Counted from the first letter of the stretch, positions 46,981 to 56,942 are shown. The stretch is 64,000 bases of DNA from Sphingopyxis italica (GCF_011926545.1 NZ_JAATIT010000005.1:1-64000); one strand, 5' to 3'. Numbers and translations are program-made. Notes: generated by a model not told the origin, from the sequence alone.

Positions 46981-48479
46981 ACGAGAATAAACGGGTCCAG
47001 CGCATCGTCATCGCGGGCGGCGGCACTGCGGGCTGGATGGCGGCGGCCGCGATCGCGCGCACGCTGGGGCCGGCGGTCGACCTGACGCTCGTGGAGTCCG
47101 AAGCGATCGGGACGATCGGCGTCGGCGAATCGACGATCCCGCCGCTGGTCAATTTCAACCGCATCCTGCGCATCAACGAAGCCGATTTCATGCGCGCGAC
47201 GCAGGCGACCTTCAAGCTCGGCATCTTGTTCGACGACTGGAAGGATCTGGGGACGCAATATTTCCACAGTTTCGGCCTGACCGGGAAGGATCATTGGTCG
47301 GCGGGTTTCCAGCATTTCTGGCTCTATGGCCGGACCAAGGGGCACGAACAGCCCTATGACGATTATTGCATGGAGTTGAAGGCGGCGCTGGAGGGCAAGT
47401 TCGCGCATTTGCCCGACGACAGGATGAATTATGCCTATCAGCTCGATTCGGGCCTCTATGCGCGCTTCTTGCGCGGAATGGCCGAGGTCGACGGGACGAA
47501 GCGGATCGAGGGCAGGATCGCGCGCGTCGAACTCGATGGGGAGAGCGGCGATATCGCGGCGCTCGTCCTCGACGGCGACCGGCGGATCGAGGGCGATCTG
47601 TTCATCGATTGCACGGGGTTCCGCGCGCTGTTGATGGAGGGCGCGCTCCACGCCGGGTTCGACGACTGGACCCACTGGCTGCCGTGCGACAGCGCGATCG
47701 CGCTGCAGACGCCGAACGTCCATCCGCCGGTGCCCTATACGCGCGTCATGGCGCACGACGCGGGCTGGCAATGGCGCATTCCGTTGCAGCACCGCACCGG
47801 CAACGGCATCGTCTATTGCAGCCGCTATCTGGACAAGGACGCGGCGCTCGACCGGTTGCTCGGCAATATCGAAGGCGAACCGCTGACCGAGCCCAATGTC
47901 CTGCGCTTCACCGCGGGCACGCGGCGGCACCAATGGTATCGCAATTGCGTCGCCGTCGGTCTGTCGGCGGGTTTCATGGAGCCGCTGGAATCGACCGCGA
48001 TCCACCTGATCCAGAGGTCGGTGCTGCGTTTCATCCGCATGTTGCCGGCGGGAAGGGTGAGTGAACGCGATATCGCCGAGTATAACGAGCAGCAGATGCA
48101 GGACATGGTCCAGATCCGCGATTTCCTCGTCCTCCACTATAAGGTCACCAACCGCCGCGACAGCCCGTTCTGGCGTCATTGCGCGGCGATGCCGATCCCC
48201 GATACGCTGGCGCAGAAGATCGAGCTGTTCCGCGAAACGGGGCGCGTGTTCCGCAAGAATGAGGAATTGTTCGCGGAGAATAGCTGGGTGCAGGTGATGA
48301 TGGGGCAGGGAATCGAGCCGCAAAGCTGGCACCCGATCGCCGAAAAATTGCGCGACGACGAGCTTGCGCGGCTGCTCGAAACGATCCGCGGCGAGGTGCG
48401 CCAGACGGTCGACAGCCTGCCCGCGCATCAGGACTATGTCGCCCGTTATTGCGGCGCGGCGGTCCCGCAAGCGGCCTGA
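46977..48479 (+). CDS. Tryptophan halogenase family protein, canonical motifs
   Basis: The 500-residue protein has AGGGTAGWM, the Lys in ATFKLGILF, GWQWRIPLQ (canonical WxWxIP) and GLSAGFMEPLESTAI with the active-site Glu. All residues known to matter in PrnA/RebH-type halogenases are present. It is about as long as its divergent partner at 43689. A Brevundimonas enzyme of this type (BrvH) has been reported to brominate indole. The natural substrate in glycan loci is unknown. Confidence 0.9.
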   Translation: MNENKRVQRIVIAGGGTAGWMAAAAIARTLGPAVDLTLVESEAIGTIGVGESTIPPLVNFNRILRINEADFMRATQATFKLGILFDDWKDLGTQYFHSFGLTGKDHWSAGFQHFWLYGRTKGHEQPYDDYCMELKAALEGKFAHLPDDRMNYAYQLDSGLYARFLRGMAEVDGTKRIEGRIARVELDGESGDIAALVLDGDRRIEGDLFIDCTGFRALLMEGALHAGFDDWTHWLPCDSAIALQTPNVHPPVPYTRVMAHDAGWQWRIPLQHRTGNGIVYCSRYLDKDAALDRLLGNIEGEPLTEPNVLRFTAGTRRHQWYRNCVAVGLSAGFMEPLESTAIHLIQRSVLRFIRMLPAGRVSERDIAEYNEQQMQDMVQIRDFLVLHYKVTNRRDSPFWRHCAAMPIPDTLAQKIELFRETGRVFRKNEELFAENSWVQVMMGQGIEPQSWHPIAEKLRDDELARLLETIRGEVRQTVDSLPAHQDYVARYCGAAVPQAA

Positions 48480-49423
48480 TGCGCGGCGTCGCCTTTCTGG
48501 CACTGACCATGGCGTTCGCCGGCGTCGCCGATGCGCGCGAGCCCGCGAAGGGCGGCTGGCGGCTCGTCTGGTCGGACGAGTTCGATGGAAGCGTGATCGA
48601 TCGCGGCAAATGGGATTTCGACGTCGATTGCTGGGGCGGCGGAAATAGCGAGCGCCAATGCTATACCGATCGGCCCGCCAATGCGGCGATCGAGGACGGC
48701 AAGCTGATCATCACCGCGCGCAAGGAGGCGATGACCGGACCCGCCTTTCCGCTGTCGCAGCGCGGCGATCCTGAAAAGGCGAAGGCGGAGGCGACGAAGC
48801 CGTTCACCTCGGCGCGGCTTGTCACGCGCGGCAAGTCGGCGTGGACCTATGGCCGGATCGAGGTGCGCGCGAAGCTGCCGCAAGGGCAGGGGATTTGGCC
48901 CGCGATCTGGATGCTGCCCGAGACTAATCATTACGGCGGCTGGGCGGCGTCGGGCGAGATCGACATATTGGAGGCGGTGAACCTCGGCGTGCGGTGCGAC
49001 GAGTGCGCGGGCGGGATCGAGAACCGCATTCTCGGCACGCTGCATTTCGGCGGGCAATGGCCGGACAATGTATATAAGGGCGACGAGACCGCGCTGCCGG
49101 CGCCGCTCGACGGTTTCCATATCTTCGGCATCGTCTGGGAAAAGGGCAAGATCGTCTGGACGGTCGACGGCAAACCCTATGCGACGCGCGTCGCGAGCGA
49201 GTGGACGACGAGCGGGTCGAGCGATCCCGCGGCGCCGTTCGATCGGCCCTTTCACCTGATCCTGAACCTCGCGGTCGGCGGCGGGCTCGCCGAGGGGCGC
49301 GGGCTGAAGGGTGTCGATGAAAAGGGTTATCCGAAATTTATGGAAATAGATTGGGTTCGCGTCTGGCAATGCGGCGGCGATGGCGTTAGCGATTGCGGCA
49401 CCACGGGGGATCAAGACAAATAA
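48479..49423 (+). CDS. GH16 beta-glucanase (laminarinase-like)
   Basis: The 314-residue protein has a signal peptide (VAFLALTMAFAGVADA), then a GH16 jelly-roll with WSDEFDGSVID, the nucleophile motif GEIDILEAV (E-I-D-x-x-E), and WDFDVDCWGG, GIWPAIWMLPETN. GH16 enzymes cleave beta-1,3/1,4-glucans or related galactans by a retaining mechanism. With GH3 nearby, laminarin-type beta-glucan is the likeliest substrate. The start overlaps the halogenase stop by 1 base. Confidence 0.92.
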   Translation: MRGVAFLALTMAFAGVADAREPAKGGWRLVWSDEFDGSVIDRGKWDFDVDCWGGGNSERQCYTDRPANAAIEDGKLIITARKEAMTGPAFPLSQRGDPEKAKAEATKPFTSARLVTRGKSAWTYGRIEVRAKLPQGQGIWPAIWMLPETNHYGGWAASGEIDILEAVNLGVRCDECAGGIENRILGTLHFGGQWPDNVYKGDETALPAPLDGFHIFGIVWEKGKIVWTVDGKPYATRVASEWTTSGSSDPAAPFDRPFHLILNLAVGGGLAEGRGLKGVDEKGYPKFMEIDWVRVWQCGGDGVSDCGTTGDQDK

Positions 49424-50484
49424 TGGGGCGTCGGCGGCAGTCGGTCACGATCAAGCATGTTGCAGCCGACGCGGGCGTGTCGCTGCAGACGGTGAGCCGC
49501 GTCATCAACGACGAGCCCAACGTCCGGCCCGAAATGAAGGAGCGCGTCCAGGCGTCGATCGACAAGCTGGGCTATGTGCCGTCGATCGCGGCGCAGCGGA
49601 TGAGCGGATCGCGATCCTATCTGATCCTCGCGATCAACGACCGCGAGCGCACGATCGCCGACTGGCAGGGGCGGCAGGGGGTCGACTGGGTCGACCAGAT
49701 GCTGCTCGGCGGGATGCTGAAATGCGCCGAATATGGCTATCGCATGATCTTCGAACTGGTCGACACGCATAACGACCATGTCGAGCGCGAATTGCGCGCG
49801 GCGATCGCGGCGCTCCAGCCCGACGGGGTGATCCTGACCCCGCCGCATTCGGACAACCCCCTGATCGTCGGGCTGCTCGACCAGCAGAAAATCCCGTTCG
49901 CGCGCATCGGGTCGCGCGGCGGCGCGGCGGGAATCGCGCTGACGATGGACGACGAGGGATCGGCGCGGCGCGCGACGCGGCACCTGATCGACCTGGGCCA
50001 CAAGCGCATCGGCTTTATCGCGGGATCGCCCGAATATAGCCTCAGCCGCTGGCGCATCGACGGGTGGAAGGGCGAGATGGGGGGCGAGAGGCTGGCCACG
50101 GACGGGCTGCTCGTCGAGGGCGATTTCACCTTTGCGTCGGGCGCCGCCGCCGCGCGGCAGTTGCTGGATCGTGCGAACCCGCCGACCGCGATCATCGCGA
50201 GCAGCGACCAGATGGCGCTCGCGACGCTGGAGGTCGCCCGCGACAGGGGCCTGGGCGTGCCCGATCAACTCTCGATCGTCAGCTTCGACAACACGCCCGT
50301 CGTGCGCTTCACCCAGCCGGCGCTGACCGCGGTCGACCAGTCGGTCGCCGAGACCGCGTCGCGCGCGGTCGAACTGATCATCGCGGCGCAGCGCGGCGCC
50401 CCGCGCCCGACCGAGCCGACGCGCGTGCGGGGCGGATTGGTTCTGCGCGGCTCGACCGCCGCGCCGGCGGTCGCCCATGGCTGA
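49423..50484 (+). CDS. LacI family transcriptional regulator
   Basis: The 353-residue repressor has an N-terminal helix-turn-helix (TIKHVAADAGVSLQTVSRVI) with hinge helix (PSIAAQRMSGSRS), followed by a periplasmic-binding-protein-like sugar sensor (SIVSFDNTPVVRFTQPALTAV). Family members bind AACGTT-centred palindromes, matching sites at 40532-40563 and 51727-51740. It is encoded inside the operon it probably controls. The inducer is likely a glucose-containing sugar. Confidence 0.94.
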   Translation: MGRRRQSVTIKHVAADAGVSLQTVSRVINDEPNVRPEMKERVQASIDKLGYVPSIAAQRMSGSRSYLILAINDRERTIADWQGRQGVDWVDQMLLGGMLKCAEYGYRMIFELVDTHNDHVERELRAAIAALQPDGVILTPPHSDNPLIVGLLDQQKIPFARIGSRGGAAGIALTMDDEGSARRATRHLIDLGHKRIGFIAGSPEYSLSRWRIDGWKGEMGGERLATDGLLVEGDFTFASGAAAARQLLDRANPPTAIIASSDQMALATLEVARDRGLGVPDQLSIVSFDNTPVVRFTQPALTAVDQSVAETASRAVELIIAAQRGAPRPTEPTRVRGGLVLRGSTAAPAVAHG

Positions 50485-51670
50485 CGGGGCCGCAGCGCGG
50501 CGCCAGTCTCTCCCGTTCCTGGTCCTCTATGCGCTCGCCTGGGCAGGCGGGGCGATCGCCTATGTCCCGTTTCTGACGATCTGGCTGCCGTCACGGATGA
50601 CCGAGCTCGCCGGATCGGCCGATATCCAGACCCTGGGCTATGTCACCTTCTTTGGCGCGATCGCGGCGAGCGCCGGGGGCATCGTCTTCGGCTGGCTCAG
50701 CGACCGCACGCATAGCCGGCGTGCATGGGTGCTCGCGGGGCTGGTCCTCAGCATCGCCTTGCTGATCCTCGTTCCGCTGGCGGAGGATGTCTGGACGCTC
50801 GTCGGCATCATCATCGCGTGGCAACTCGCGCTCAACATGATGCTCGGGCCGCTCGCCGCCTGGGCGGGCGACTGCGTCCCCGACGATCAAAAGGGGCTGC
50901 TCGGCGGGCTGCTCGCTTTCTCGCCCGCGCTCGGCGCCTGGTCGGGCGCGCTCGTGACCTGGCCGGGACTGGTCGCGGGCGAGAGCCGCCTGATCGTCAT
51001 CGCGCTGCTCGTCGCGGGGGCCGTGCTTCCGGTCCTGCTGTTCGGCCGCCCGCGCGCTTTTCCGGAGCTGACCGCGCCCCCCGCACGCGCCGTCGATGCG
51101 CCGCCGCAGCGCCCGAGCGGGCCCGCGGTACGGATGTGGCTCGCACGCCTGCTCGTCCAGATCGCGGAGGCGGCGCTGTTCGCCTATCTCTATTTCTGGT
51201 TCCGGTCGATCGATCCCGATATGCAGGACAATGAAAAGGCGCGCATTTTCGGGATCGCGCTGACGCTCGCGGTGCCGATCGCGCTGGCGAGCGGCCGCTG
51301 GGCCGACCGTAACGATCGGCCCTTCCTGCCGCTCGTCGTCAGCGCGGCGGTTTCGGCGGCGGGGATGGCCGGCATGGCGCTGGCGACCGAGCTCGATCTG
51401 GCGAAGGCGAGCTACCTCGTCTTCGGCGTCGCGACGACGGTCTTCCTGTCGCTCCATTCCAGTCAGACGCTGCGCATATTGCCGCGTTCGGACCGGCGCG
51501 GTCGCGATCTCGGCATCTTCAACCTCACCAATACGGTGCCGTCGCTGATCATGCCCTGGCTGACCATTTCGCTCGTCCCCGGCTTTGGGTTCGACGCGCT
51601 TTTCCTGTTGCTTGCCGGGCTGACCATGATCGCGATGCTGCTGCTCGCGACGATGCCGCGCCCGCGCTGA
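50477..51670 (+). CDS. MFS sugar transporter (GPH/SLC45-like)
   Basis: The 397-residue membrane protein has about twelve helices. FGWLSDRTHSRRAWVLAG after the second helix matches the GxLSDRTxSR loop of the GPH/SLC45 sugar carriers. It probably imports a di- or oligosaccharide product of the locus. It starts 8 bp inside the lacI gene. Confidence 0.85.
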   Translation: MADGAAARRQSLPFLVLYALAWAGGAIAYVPFLTIWLPSRMTELAGSADIQTLGYVTFFGAIAASAGGIVFGWLSDRTHSRRAWVLAGLVLSIALLILVPLAEDVWTLVGIIIAWQLALNMMLGPLAAWAGDCVPDDQKGLLGGLLAFSPALGAWSGALVTWPGLVAGESRLIVIALLVAGAVLPVLLFGRPRAFPELTAPPARAVDAPPQRPSGPAVRMWLARLLVQIAEAALFAYLYFWFRSIDPDMQDNEKARIFGIALTLAVPIALASGRWADRNDRPFLPLVVSAAVSAAGMAGMALATELDLAKASYLVFGVATTVFLSLHSSQTLRILPRSDRRGRDLGIFNLTNTVPSLIMPWLTISLVPGFGFDALFLLLAGLTMIAMLLLATMPRPR

Positions 51671-51726
51671 TCCCGCCCTGAACAGATTGCTTGATTTCAT
51701 TTGGCCGCTATGCGACACGAAATCTT

Positions 51727-51740
51727 GATAACGTTCACAT
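51727..51740 (+). promoter_or_regulatory. LacI-type operator before the GH3 gene
   Basis: gataacgttcacat is identical to 40550-40563 and lies 20 bp before the GH3 start. A possible promoter ttgctt (51687) / tatgcg (51709) with 16-bp spacing precedes it. Confidence 0.65.
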
Positions 51741-51760
51741 TATGAGGGATGGGAGAGACG

Positions 51761-54241
51761 ATGCGCCGACAGGCAATGGTGATCGCGACCGCGCTGCTGA
51801 TCGCGGGAACCGCAATGGCAGCGACGCAGGACGCAGGCGAGGCCGCGGCCGTTCATCCCGACCTCTGGCCCGCGGCGAAGAGCCCCGCCGCCATCACCGA
51901 CGCCGCGACCGAGGCGCGCATCGACGCGCTGATGAAGAAGATGACGGTCGAGCAGAAGGTCGGCCAGCTGATCCAGGGCGATATCAGCACGATCACGCCC
52001 AAGGACCTCGAAACCTATCCGCTCGGCTCGATCCTCGCCGGCGGCAACAGCGGGCCCAACGGCAATGAACGGTCGAGCGCGGCCGACTGGGCGAAGCTCG
52101 TCGGCGAGTTTCGCGCCGTCTCGATGAAACCGCAGGCGAATGGCGTCGCGATCCCGATCATTTTCGGGGTCGATGCGGTTCACGGGCACAACAATATCCC
52201 CGGCGCGACGCTGTTCCCGCACAATATCGGGCTGGGCGCGGCGCGCGATCCCGAGCTGATCCAGCGCATTGGCGCGGTCACCGGCGCCGAAATCGCGGGC
52301 AGCGGCATCGAATGGACCTTTGCGCCGACGCTCGCGGTGCCGCAGGATCTGCGCTGGGGGCGGAGCTATGAGGGATATGCCGCCGATCCCAAGCTCGTCG
52401 CCGATTATGCGACGGCGATGGTGCTCGGGCTGCAGGGGCCGCTCGTCGCGGGCAAGACCGTCGATGCGCAGCACGTTGCCGCGACCGCCAAGCATTTCCT
52501 CGCCGATGGCGGGACGTTCGAGGGCAAGGATCAGGGCGATGCCAAGATCGACGAGAAGGAGCTGATCGCGAAGCACGCCATGGGCTATCCCGCCGCGATC
52601 GACGCCGGCGCGCTGACGGTGATGGCGAGCTTTTCGAGCTGGCAGGGGGTCAAGCATCACGGCAACAAGGGGCTGCTCACCGACGCGCTCAAGACGAAGA
52701 TGGGGTTCGAGGGCTTCGTCGTCGGCGACTGGAATGGCCATGGGCAGGTCGCGGGGTGCAGCGTCACCGACTGCGCGCAGTCGATCAACGCGGGGCTCGA
52801 CATGTTCATGGCGCCCGACAGCTGGAAGGGCCTCTATGAAACGACGCTGAAGCAGGCGAAGGACGGGACGATCCCGGTCGCGCGCCTCGACGATGCGGTG
52901 CGGCGCATCCTGCGGGTGAAATACAAGCTCGGCCTGTTTCCCGAGGGCCATGTCGACCGCAGCGTCGTGAAGGCGGTCGGAACGCCCGAGCATCTGGCGG
53001 TGGCGCGCGAAGCGGTGGCCAAGTCGCTGGTGCTGCTCAAGAACAACGGCAGCGTCCTGCCGGTCAAGCCCGGCGCGCGGGTGCTCGTCACCGGGCCGGG
53101 TGCCGACAATATGGCGATGCAATCGGGCGGCTGGACGATCAGTTGGCAGGGCACCGACGTCGTGCGCTCCGACTTCCCGAACGGGCAGACGATCTGGGAA
53201 GCACTCGACAAGTCGGTGCGTGACGCGGGCGGCGTTGCGACGCTCTCCGAGGGCGGCGTCTTCAAGGAAAAGCCCGACGTCGCGATCGTCGTGTTCGGCG
53301 AGGCGCCCTATGCCGAGTTCCAGGGCGACGTCGCGACGCTCGATTATCAGCCGACCGAAGCGAGTGATCTGGCGACGCTCAAGAAGCTGAAGGCGGCGGG
53401 GATTCCCGTCGTCGCGCTCTTCCTGTCGGGGCGACCGATGTTCACCAATCCCGAGATCAATGCCGCCGACGCCTTCGTCGCGGGCTGGCTGCCGGGCTCG
53501 CAGGGCGCCGGCGTCGCCGACGTGCTGATCGCGGGCAAGGATGGCAAGACGGTGCGCGGCTTTACGGGCACGCTGCCTTTCGCCTGGCCCGCCGATGCGC
53601 GCTCGCCGGTCGAAAAGCCGCAGTTCGCGGTCGGCTACGGGCTGAAATATGGTGCGACGACGACGGTGCCGCAGCTTTCGGAAGAGCTGGGCGTCGATAT
53701 TTCGGCGGCGCTGAACGTCGAGAATTTCTTCGCGGGCGGCCGCGCGCGGTCGCCGTGGGTGCTCTCGATCACCGACGCGGGCGGCAAGCGCCCGGTCGAA
53801 TCGGCACCGATCGAGAGCCCCGGCGGCATGATCGCGGCGCGCTCGGTCGACGTGCGCGCGCAGGAGGATGGCAAGTCCTTCGTCTGGACCGGTCCCGCGA
53901 CGCTCGAACTGACGGGCCCCTATGCCGACCTGTCGCGCCAGCTGAACAACAGCTTCGCGCTGCGTGTCGACTGGCGGATCGATGCGGCCGGCACTGCGCC
54001 GGTCAGCCTCGCGCTCGGCGGCAGGGCGTTCGACGTTTCGGCGGCGGTCAAGGCGGCGGCGCAGGGGCAGGTTTCGACGATCAAGGTGCCGCTACGCTGC
54101 TTCGCCGATGCGGGGGCCAATCTGCGCCAAATCGACAATGCGGTGACGGTCAAGGCCGACAAGGGCTTCGCCGCGACCCTGTTGAATACGAATGTCGAGG
54201 CCGTCGGCGAGAATCTGCCTTGCCCGCCCGCCGCAAAATGA
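51761..54241 (+). CDS. GH3 beta-glucosidase (ExoP-like)
   Basis: The 826-residue protein has a signal peptide (VIATALLIAGTAMA), the two GH3 domains with KVGQLIQGDIS, VDAVHGHNN, ATAKHFLADGG and the nucleophile Asp in GFVVGDWNGH. A C-terminal beta domain (last ~170 residues) resembles the extra domain of ExoP-type glucan hydrolases and may bind polysaccharide. It releases glucose from beta-glucan oligomers in the periplasm. ATG 51761 follows gggagag. Confidence 0.94.
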   Translation: MRRQAMVIATALLIAGTAMAATQDAGEAAAVHPDLWPAAKSPAAITDAATEARIDALMKKMTVEQKVGQLIQGDISTITPKDLETYPLGSILAGGNSGPNGNERSSAADWAKLVGEFRAVSMKPQANGVAIPIIFGVDAVHGHNNIPGATLFPHNIGLGAARDPELIQRIGAVTGAEIAGSGIEWTFAPTLAVPQDLRWGRSYEGYAADPKLVADYATAMVLGLQGPLVAGKTVDAQHVAATAKHFLADGGTFEGKDQGDAKIDEKELIAKHAMGYPAAIDAGALTVMASFSSWQGVKHHGNKGLLTDALKTKMGFEGFVVGDWNGHGQVAGCSVTDCAQSINAGLDMFMAPDSWKGLYETTLKQAKDGTIPVARLDDAVRRILRVKYKLGLFPEGHVDRSVVKAVGTPEHLAVAREAVAKSLVLLKNNGSVLPVKPGARVLVTGPGADNMAMQSGGWTISWQGTDVVRSDFPNGQTIWEALDKSVRDAGGVATLSEGGVFKEKPDVAIVVFGEAPYAEFQGDVATLDYQPTEASDLATLKKLKAAGIPVVALFLSGRPMFTNPEINAADAFVAGWLPGSQGAGVADVLIAGKDGKTVRGFTGTLPFAWPADARSPVEKPQFAVGYGLKYGATTTVPQLSEELGVDISAALNVENFFAGGRARSPWVLSITDAGGKRPVESAPIESPGGMIAARSVDVRAQEDGKSFVWTGPATLELTGPYADLSRQLNNSFALRVDWRIDAAGTAPVSLALGGRAFDVSAAVKAAAQGQVSTIKVPLRCFADAGANLRQIDNAVTVKADKGFAATLLNTNVEAVGENLPCPPAAK

Positions 54242-54287
54242 CAAGACCGGGCGCGGGATAGCCAGAAAACAGGGTTGGGAGAGAGAC

Positions 54288-55595
54288 ATGGCATTGGCGC
54301 CGAGTGTTGCGACGAGTGTGGACCCGGGTGCGGCCGAACAGCCGGGCAAGGGAGGGGGCGGCACCAAGGTCGTGCTGATCCTCGCCTTTGCGGTGTTTTT
54401 CCTGCTCGGCGGGGTGACGAACATCAACGACCTGCTGGTCGGCAAATTCAAGCCGATGTTCCATTTGACGCATGCCGAGGCGAACCTCGTGCAGATGGCG
54501 TTTTTCATCGCCTATGGCGCCTTTTCGATCCCCGCCGGCATCATCATGTCGAAGCTCGGTTATATCCGCACCTTCGTGCTCGGCTTCATCATCGTGGCGG
54601 CCGCCGCATTCCTGTTCATCCCGGCGTCGGCGGCGGCGTCCTACCCCGGATTCCTCGCGGCGCTCTTTTGCATCGGCGCGGGGATCACGGTTTTGCAGGT
54701 GGCGATGAATCCGGTGATCACGACGCTGGGTCCGGTCGAAACCTCGCACAGCCGGCTGACCTTTGCGCAGGCGTTCAATTCGATCGGCGTGTTCCTGATG
54801 GTCTATGGCGGCGCGGCCTTCCTGCTCGGCGATGAGCAGCCGATCGATGCCGAGACCTCCACCGAGGCGCAAATTCAGGCCTATCGCGTCGCCGAGGGGG
54901 CGTCGATCGGCACCGCCTATATGTGGCTCGGGGTGCTGATGCTGGTGATCGCGGCGGTGTTCTGGATGTACCGGTCGGCGATCGACCACGCCAAGACCGA
55001 CGCCGTGAAGCTCGAGGGCACCTGGGGTTTGTTGACCCACAACCGCCGCGTCCAGTTCGGCGCGCTGTGCATCTTCGTCTATGTCGGCGCCGAAGTGGCG
55101 ATCGGTTCGAACCTGATGGCCTATCTCGCCGAGCCCAGCGTGATGGGACTGGGGCTCCAGGCGGCGGGCAAGCTGGTCGCGATGTACTGGTTGGGCGCGC
55201 TGGTCGGCCGGTTGCTCGGCGGCTTCATCCTGCGGCTGGCCAAGCCGGGTCGCGTGCTCACGACCTTTGCGGCGGGCGCGATTTCGCTGATCATCCTGTC
55301 GGCGGTGACGGCGGGTGCGCTGTCGGGTTGGGCGCTGATTCTGGTCGGCTTCTGCAATTCGCTGATGTTTCCGACGATCTTCAGCCTCGCGACCGAAGGG
55401 CTCGGCGAACGGACGCCGCAGGGATCGGGCATCATGTGCACCGCGATCATCGGCGGAGCGATCGTCCCGTTTCTGTTCGGAACGGTGGCCGACCTCAGCG
55501 GCGACATCCGTCTCGCGCTGGCGGTCCCGCTGATCTGCTATGCGATCATCGCGAGCTTCGGCCTGTGGACGGCGGCGCGTCCGGCGACGGCGTAA
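54288..55595 (+). CDS. FHS-type sugar MFS porter (glucose/galactose-like)
   Basis: The 435-residue membrane protein has the FucP/GGP pattern: GGVTNINDLLVGKFKPMFHLTHAEANLVQMAFFIAYGAFSIPAG is split over the first two helices, and NPVITTLGPVE follows later. It likely imports glucose or a related hexose by H+ or Na+ symport, fitting the glucose released by GH3. gggagagagac precedes the ATG. It starts 46 bp after GH3. Confidence 0.9.
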   Translation: MALAPSVATSVDPGAAEQPGKGGGGTKVVLILAFAVFFLLGGVTNINDLLVGKFKPMFHLTHAEANLVQMAFFIAYGAFSIPAGIIMSKLGYIRTFVLGFIIVAAAAFLFIPASAAASYPGFLAALFCIGAGITVLQVAMNPVITTLGPVETSHSRLTFAQAFNSIGVFLMVYGGAAFLLGDEQPIDAETSTEAQIQAYRVAEGASIGTAYMWLGVLMLVIAAVFWMYRSAIDHAKTDAVKLEGTWGLLTHNRRVQFGALCIFVYVGAEVAIGSNLMAYLAEPSVMGLGLQAAGKLVAMYWLGALVGRLLGGFILRLAKPGRVLTTFAAGAISLIILSAVTAGALSGWALILVGFCNSLMFPTIFSLATEGLGERTPQGSGIMCTAIIGGAIVPFLFGTVADLSGDIRLALAVPLICYAIIASFGLWTAARPATA

Positions 55596-55602
55596 TGGCT
55601 AA

Positions 55603-55643
55603 AGCCGCGGACGATCGGCGCTGGTGCACGATCGTCCGCGGCT
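55603..55643. terminator. Hairpin between convergent genes
   Basis: A perfect 15-bp stem (55603-55617 with 55629-55643) with an 11-base loop follows the sugar porter stop by 8 bp and precedes the end of the leftward GGDEF gene at 55671. There is no U tract, so the terminator role is likely but not certain. Confidence 0.5.
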
Positions 55644-55670
55644 CCCCGCCCCCTCGCGGGAATGGGTGTC

Positions 55671-56807
55671 TTAGGCCGGGTCGGCGATGCGGATGCAGTT
55701 CCGGCCCGCGGCCTTGGCCTTGTAGAGCGCCTCGTCTGCCGCCTTGAGCGCGGCGCGCGGGTCGCCATAACCAAAGACGTCGGCGACCCCGCCCGAGAAG
55801 GTGATCTGGCCGAAGGGCTCGTCGGTCTTGCGGTTGATCAGCCGCCGGTCGGCGAGCGCCTCGCGCGCATCGTCGAGCTTCGCGGCGGCTTCGGTCGGGG
55901 TCAGACCGCGGAACAGCATGACGAATTCCTCGCCGCCGTGGCGCGCGACATGGCAATGGTCGTTCGAAATCCGCGCCAGCGTGTCGGCGATCGCCTTGAT
56001 CACACGGTCGCCCGCCTCGTGCCCGTGGAGGTCGTTGACCTTCTTGAACTCGTCGATGTCGCAGAAGGCGACGCTGAGCGGTTCGAGAGCGGCGCGCGCT
56101 TCCTTGTGATGCCGGTCGAGCAGAAGCTCGAAGGCGCGGCGATTGGGCAGGCCGGTCAGATAGTCGAGTTCGGCGTCGCGCTTGGCGCGTTCGAGGCTCC
56201 GGCGCAGTGCTTTCGCCTCGTCCTCGCTCTTGCGCATGTCGTCTTCGGCCTGGCGTGTGCGGTCGAGCATCACTTTGGCGAGGTCGGCGAGGCTGGAAAC
56301 GATGCGGCCGGTCTTCTCGAGCTGTTCGAGATCGGTGACATGCTGTTCGAGCTCGATCCCATAGTCGCTCGTGACCGTCCGGGCCTCTTTGGTATTCGCC
56401 TGAAACGCTTCGATATTGGTTTCGAGCCGCGTCATCAGCCGGTCGAGTTCGACGCGGTCGGGCTGACTCGCTTCCTGGTCGTCGAGTTCGTTGAGCCATT
56501 TCTGGCTGATGCCTTCGGCGGTCTGCGCCTGCGCGAGGATCTGGCGCGCGAGCCGCGGATTGCGTCCCGAAAAGGCGCCGTGCGCGAGCAGGAGGTTCGT
56601 CGGCGACACGTCGAGATCATTGTCGACGAGGAAAGAGGTGATCGAGGCGGCGAGCTCGTAGCGCGCCTCGCGCGCCAGAAGGCGCGGGCCGCCGGGGCCG
56701 GGCGGCGCGGGACCTTCGTCGGGGGCTCTGCCGCGTGCGCGGCGACGCCCCAGCCAACCCAGGAGCCGCCCTACCGGCTCGTTCGATGCTGTCGCTTTGG
56801 TGGTCAT
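55671..56807 (-). CDS. Cytoplasmic GGDEF diguanylate cyclase
   Basis: The 378-residue protein has an alpha-helical, partly coiled-coil N-terminal sensor (~70-210) and a GGDEF domain with CDIDEFKKVNDLHGHEAGD and RHGGEEFVML (active GGEEF variant). No membrane helices are visible. It makes c-di-GMP; the signal is unknown. It is independent of the sugar locus by strand. Confidence 0.92.
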   Translation of the reverse strand: MTTKATASNEPVGRLLGWLGRRRARGRAPDEGPAPPGPGGPRLLAREARYELAASITSFLVDNDLDVSPTNLLLAHGAFSGRNPRLARQILAQAQTAEGISQKWLNELDDQEASQPDRVELDRLMTRLETNIEAFQANTKEARTVTSDYGIELEQHVTDLEQLEKTGRIVSSLADLAKVMLDRTRQAEDDMRKSEDEAKALRRSLERAKRDAELDYLTGLPNRRAFELLLDRHHKEARAALEPLSVAFCDIDEFKKVNDLHGHEAGDRVIKAIADTLARISNDHCHVARHGGEEFVMLFRGLTPTEAAAKLDDAREALADRRLINRKTDEPFGQITFSGGVADVFGYGDPRAALKAADEALYKAKAAGRNCIRIADPA

Positions 56808-56942
56808 GCGACATTTAACGAGCGCGCGCGGCCGGATTTAAGCATGGTTTGCACCGTTTCGGCGGGAATTGGCGGCGGCAAATCTTGCGGGAAGCGATAG
56901 ACCCCCTAATCCATTCATCAAATCATGGAGTTAGCTTCCCGC

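Noticed and set aside
40613-55595. A halogenated secondary-metabolite gene cluster.
   Set aside because: There are no synthases, carrier proteins or tailoring enzymes; all other genes concern sugar uptake and cleavage.
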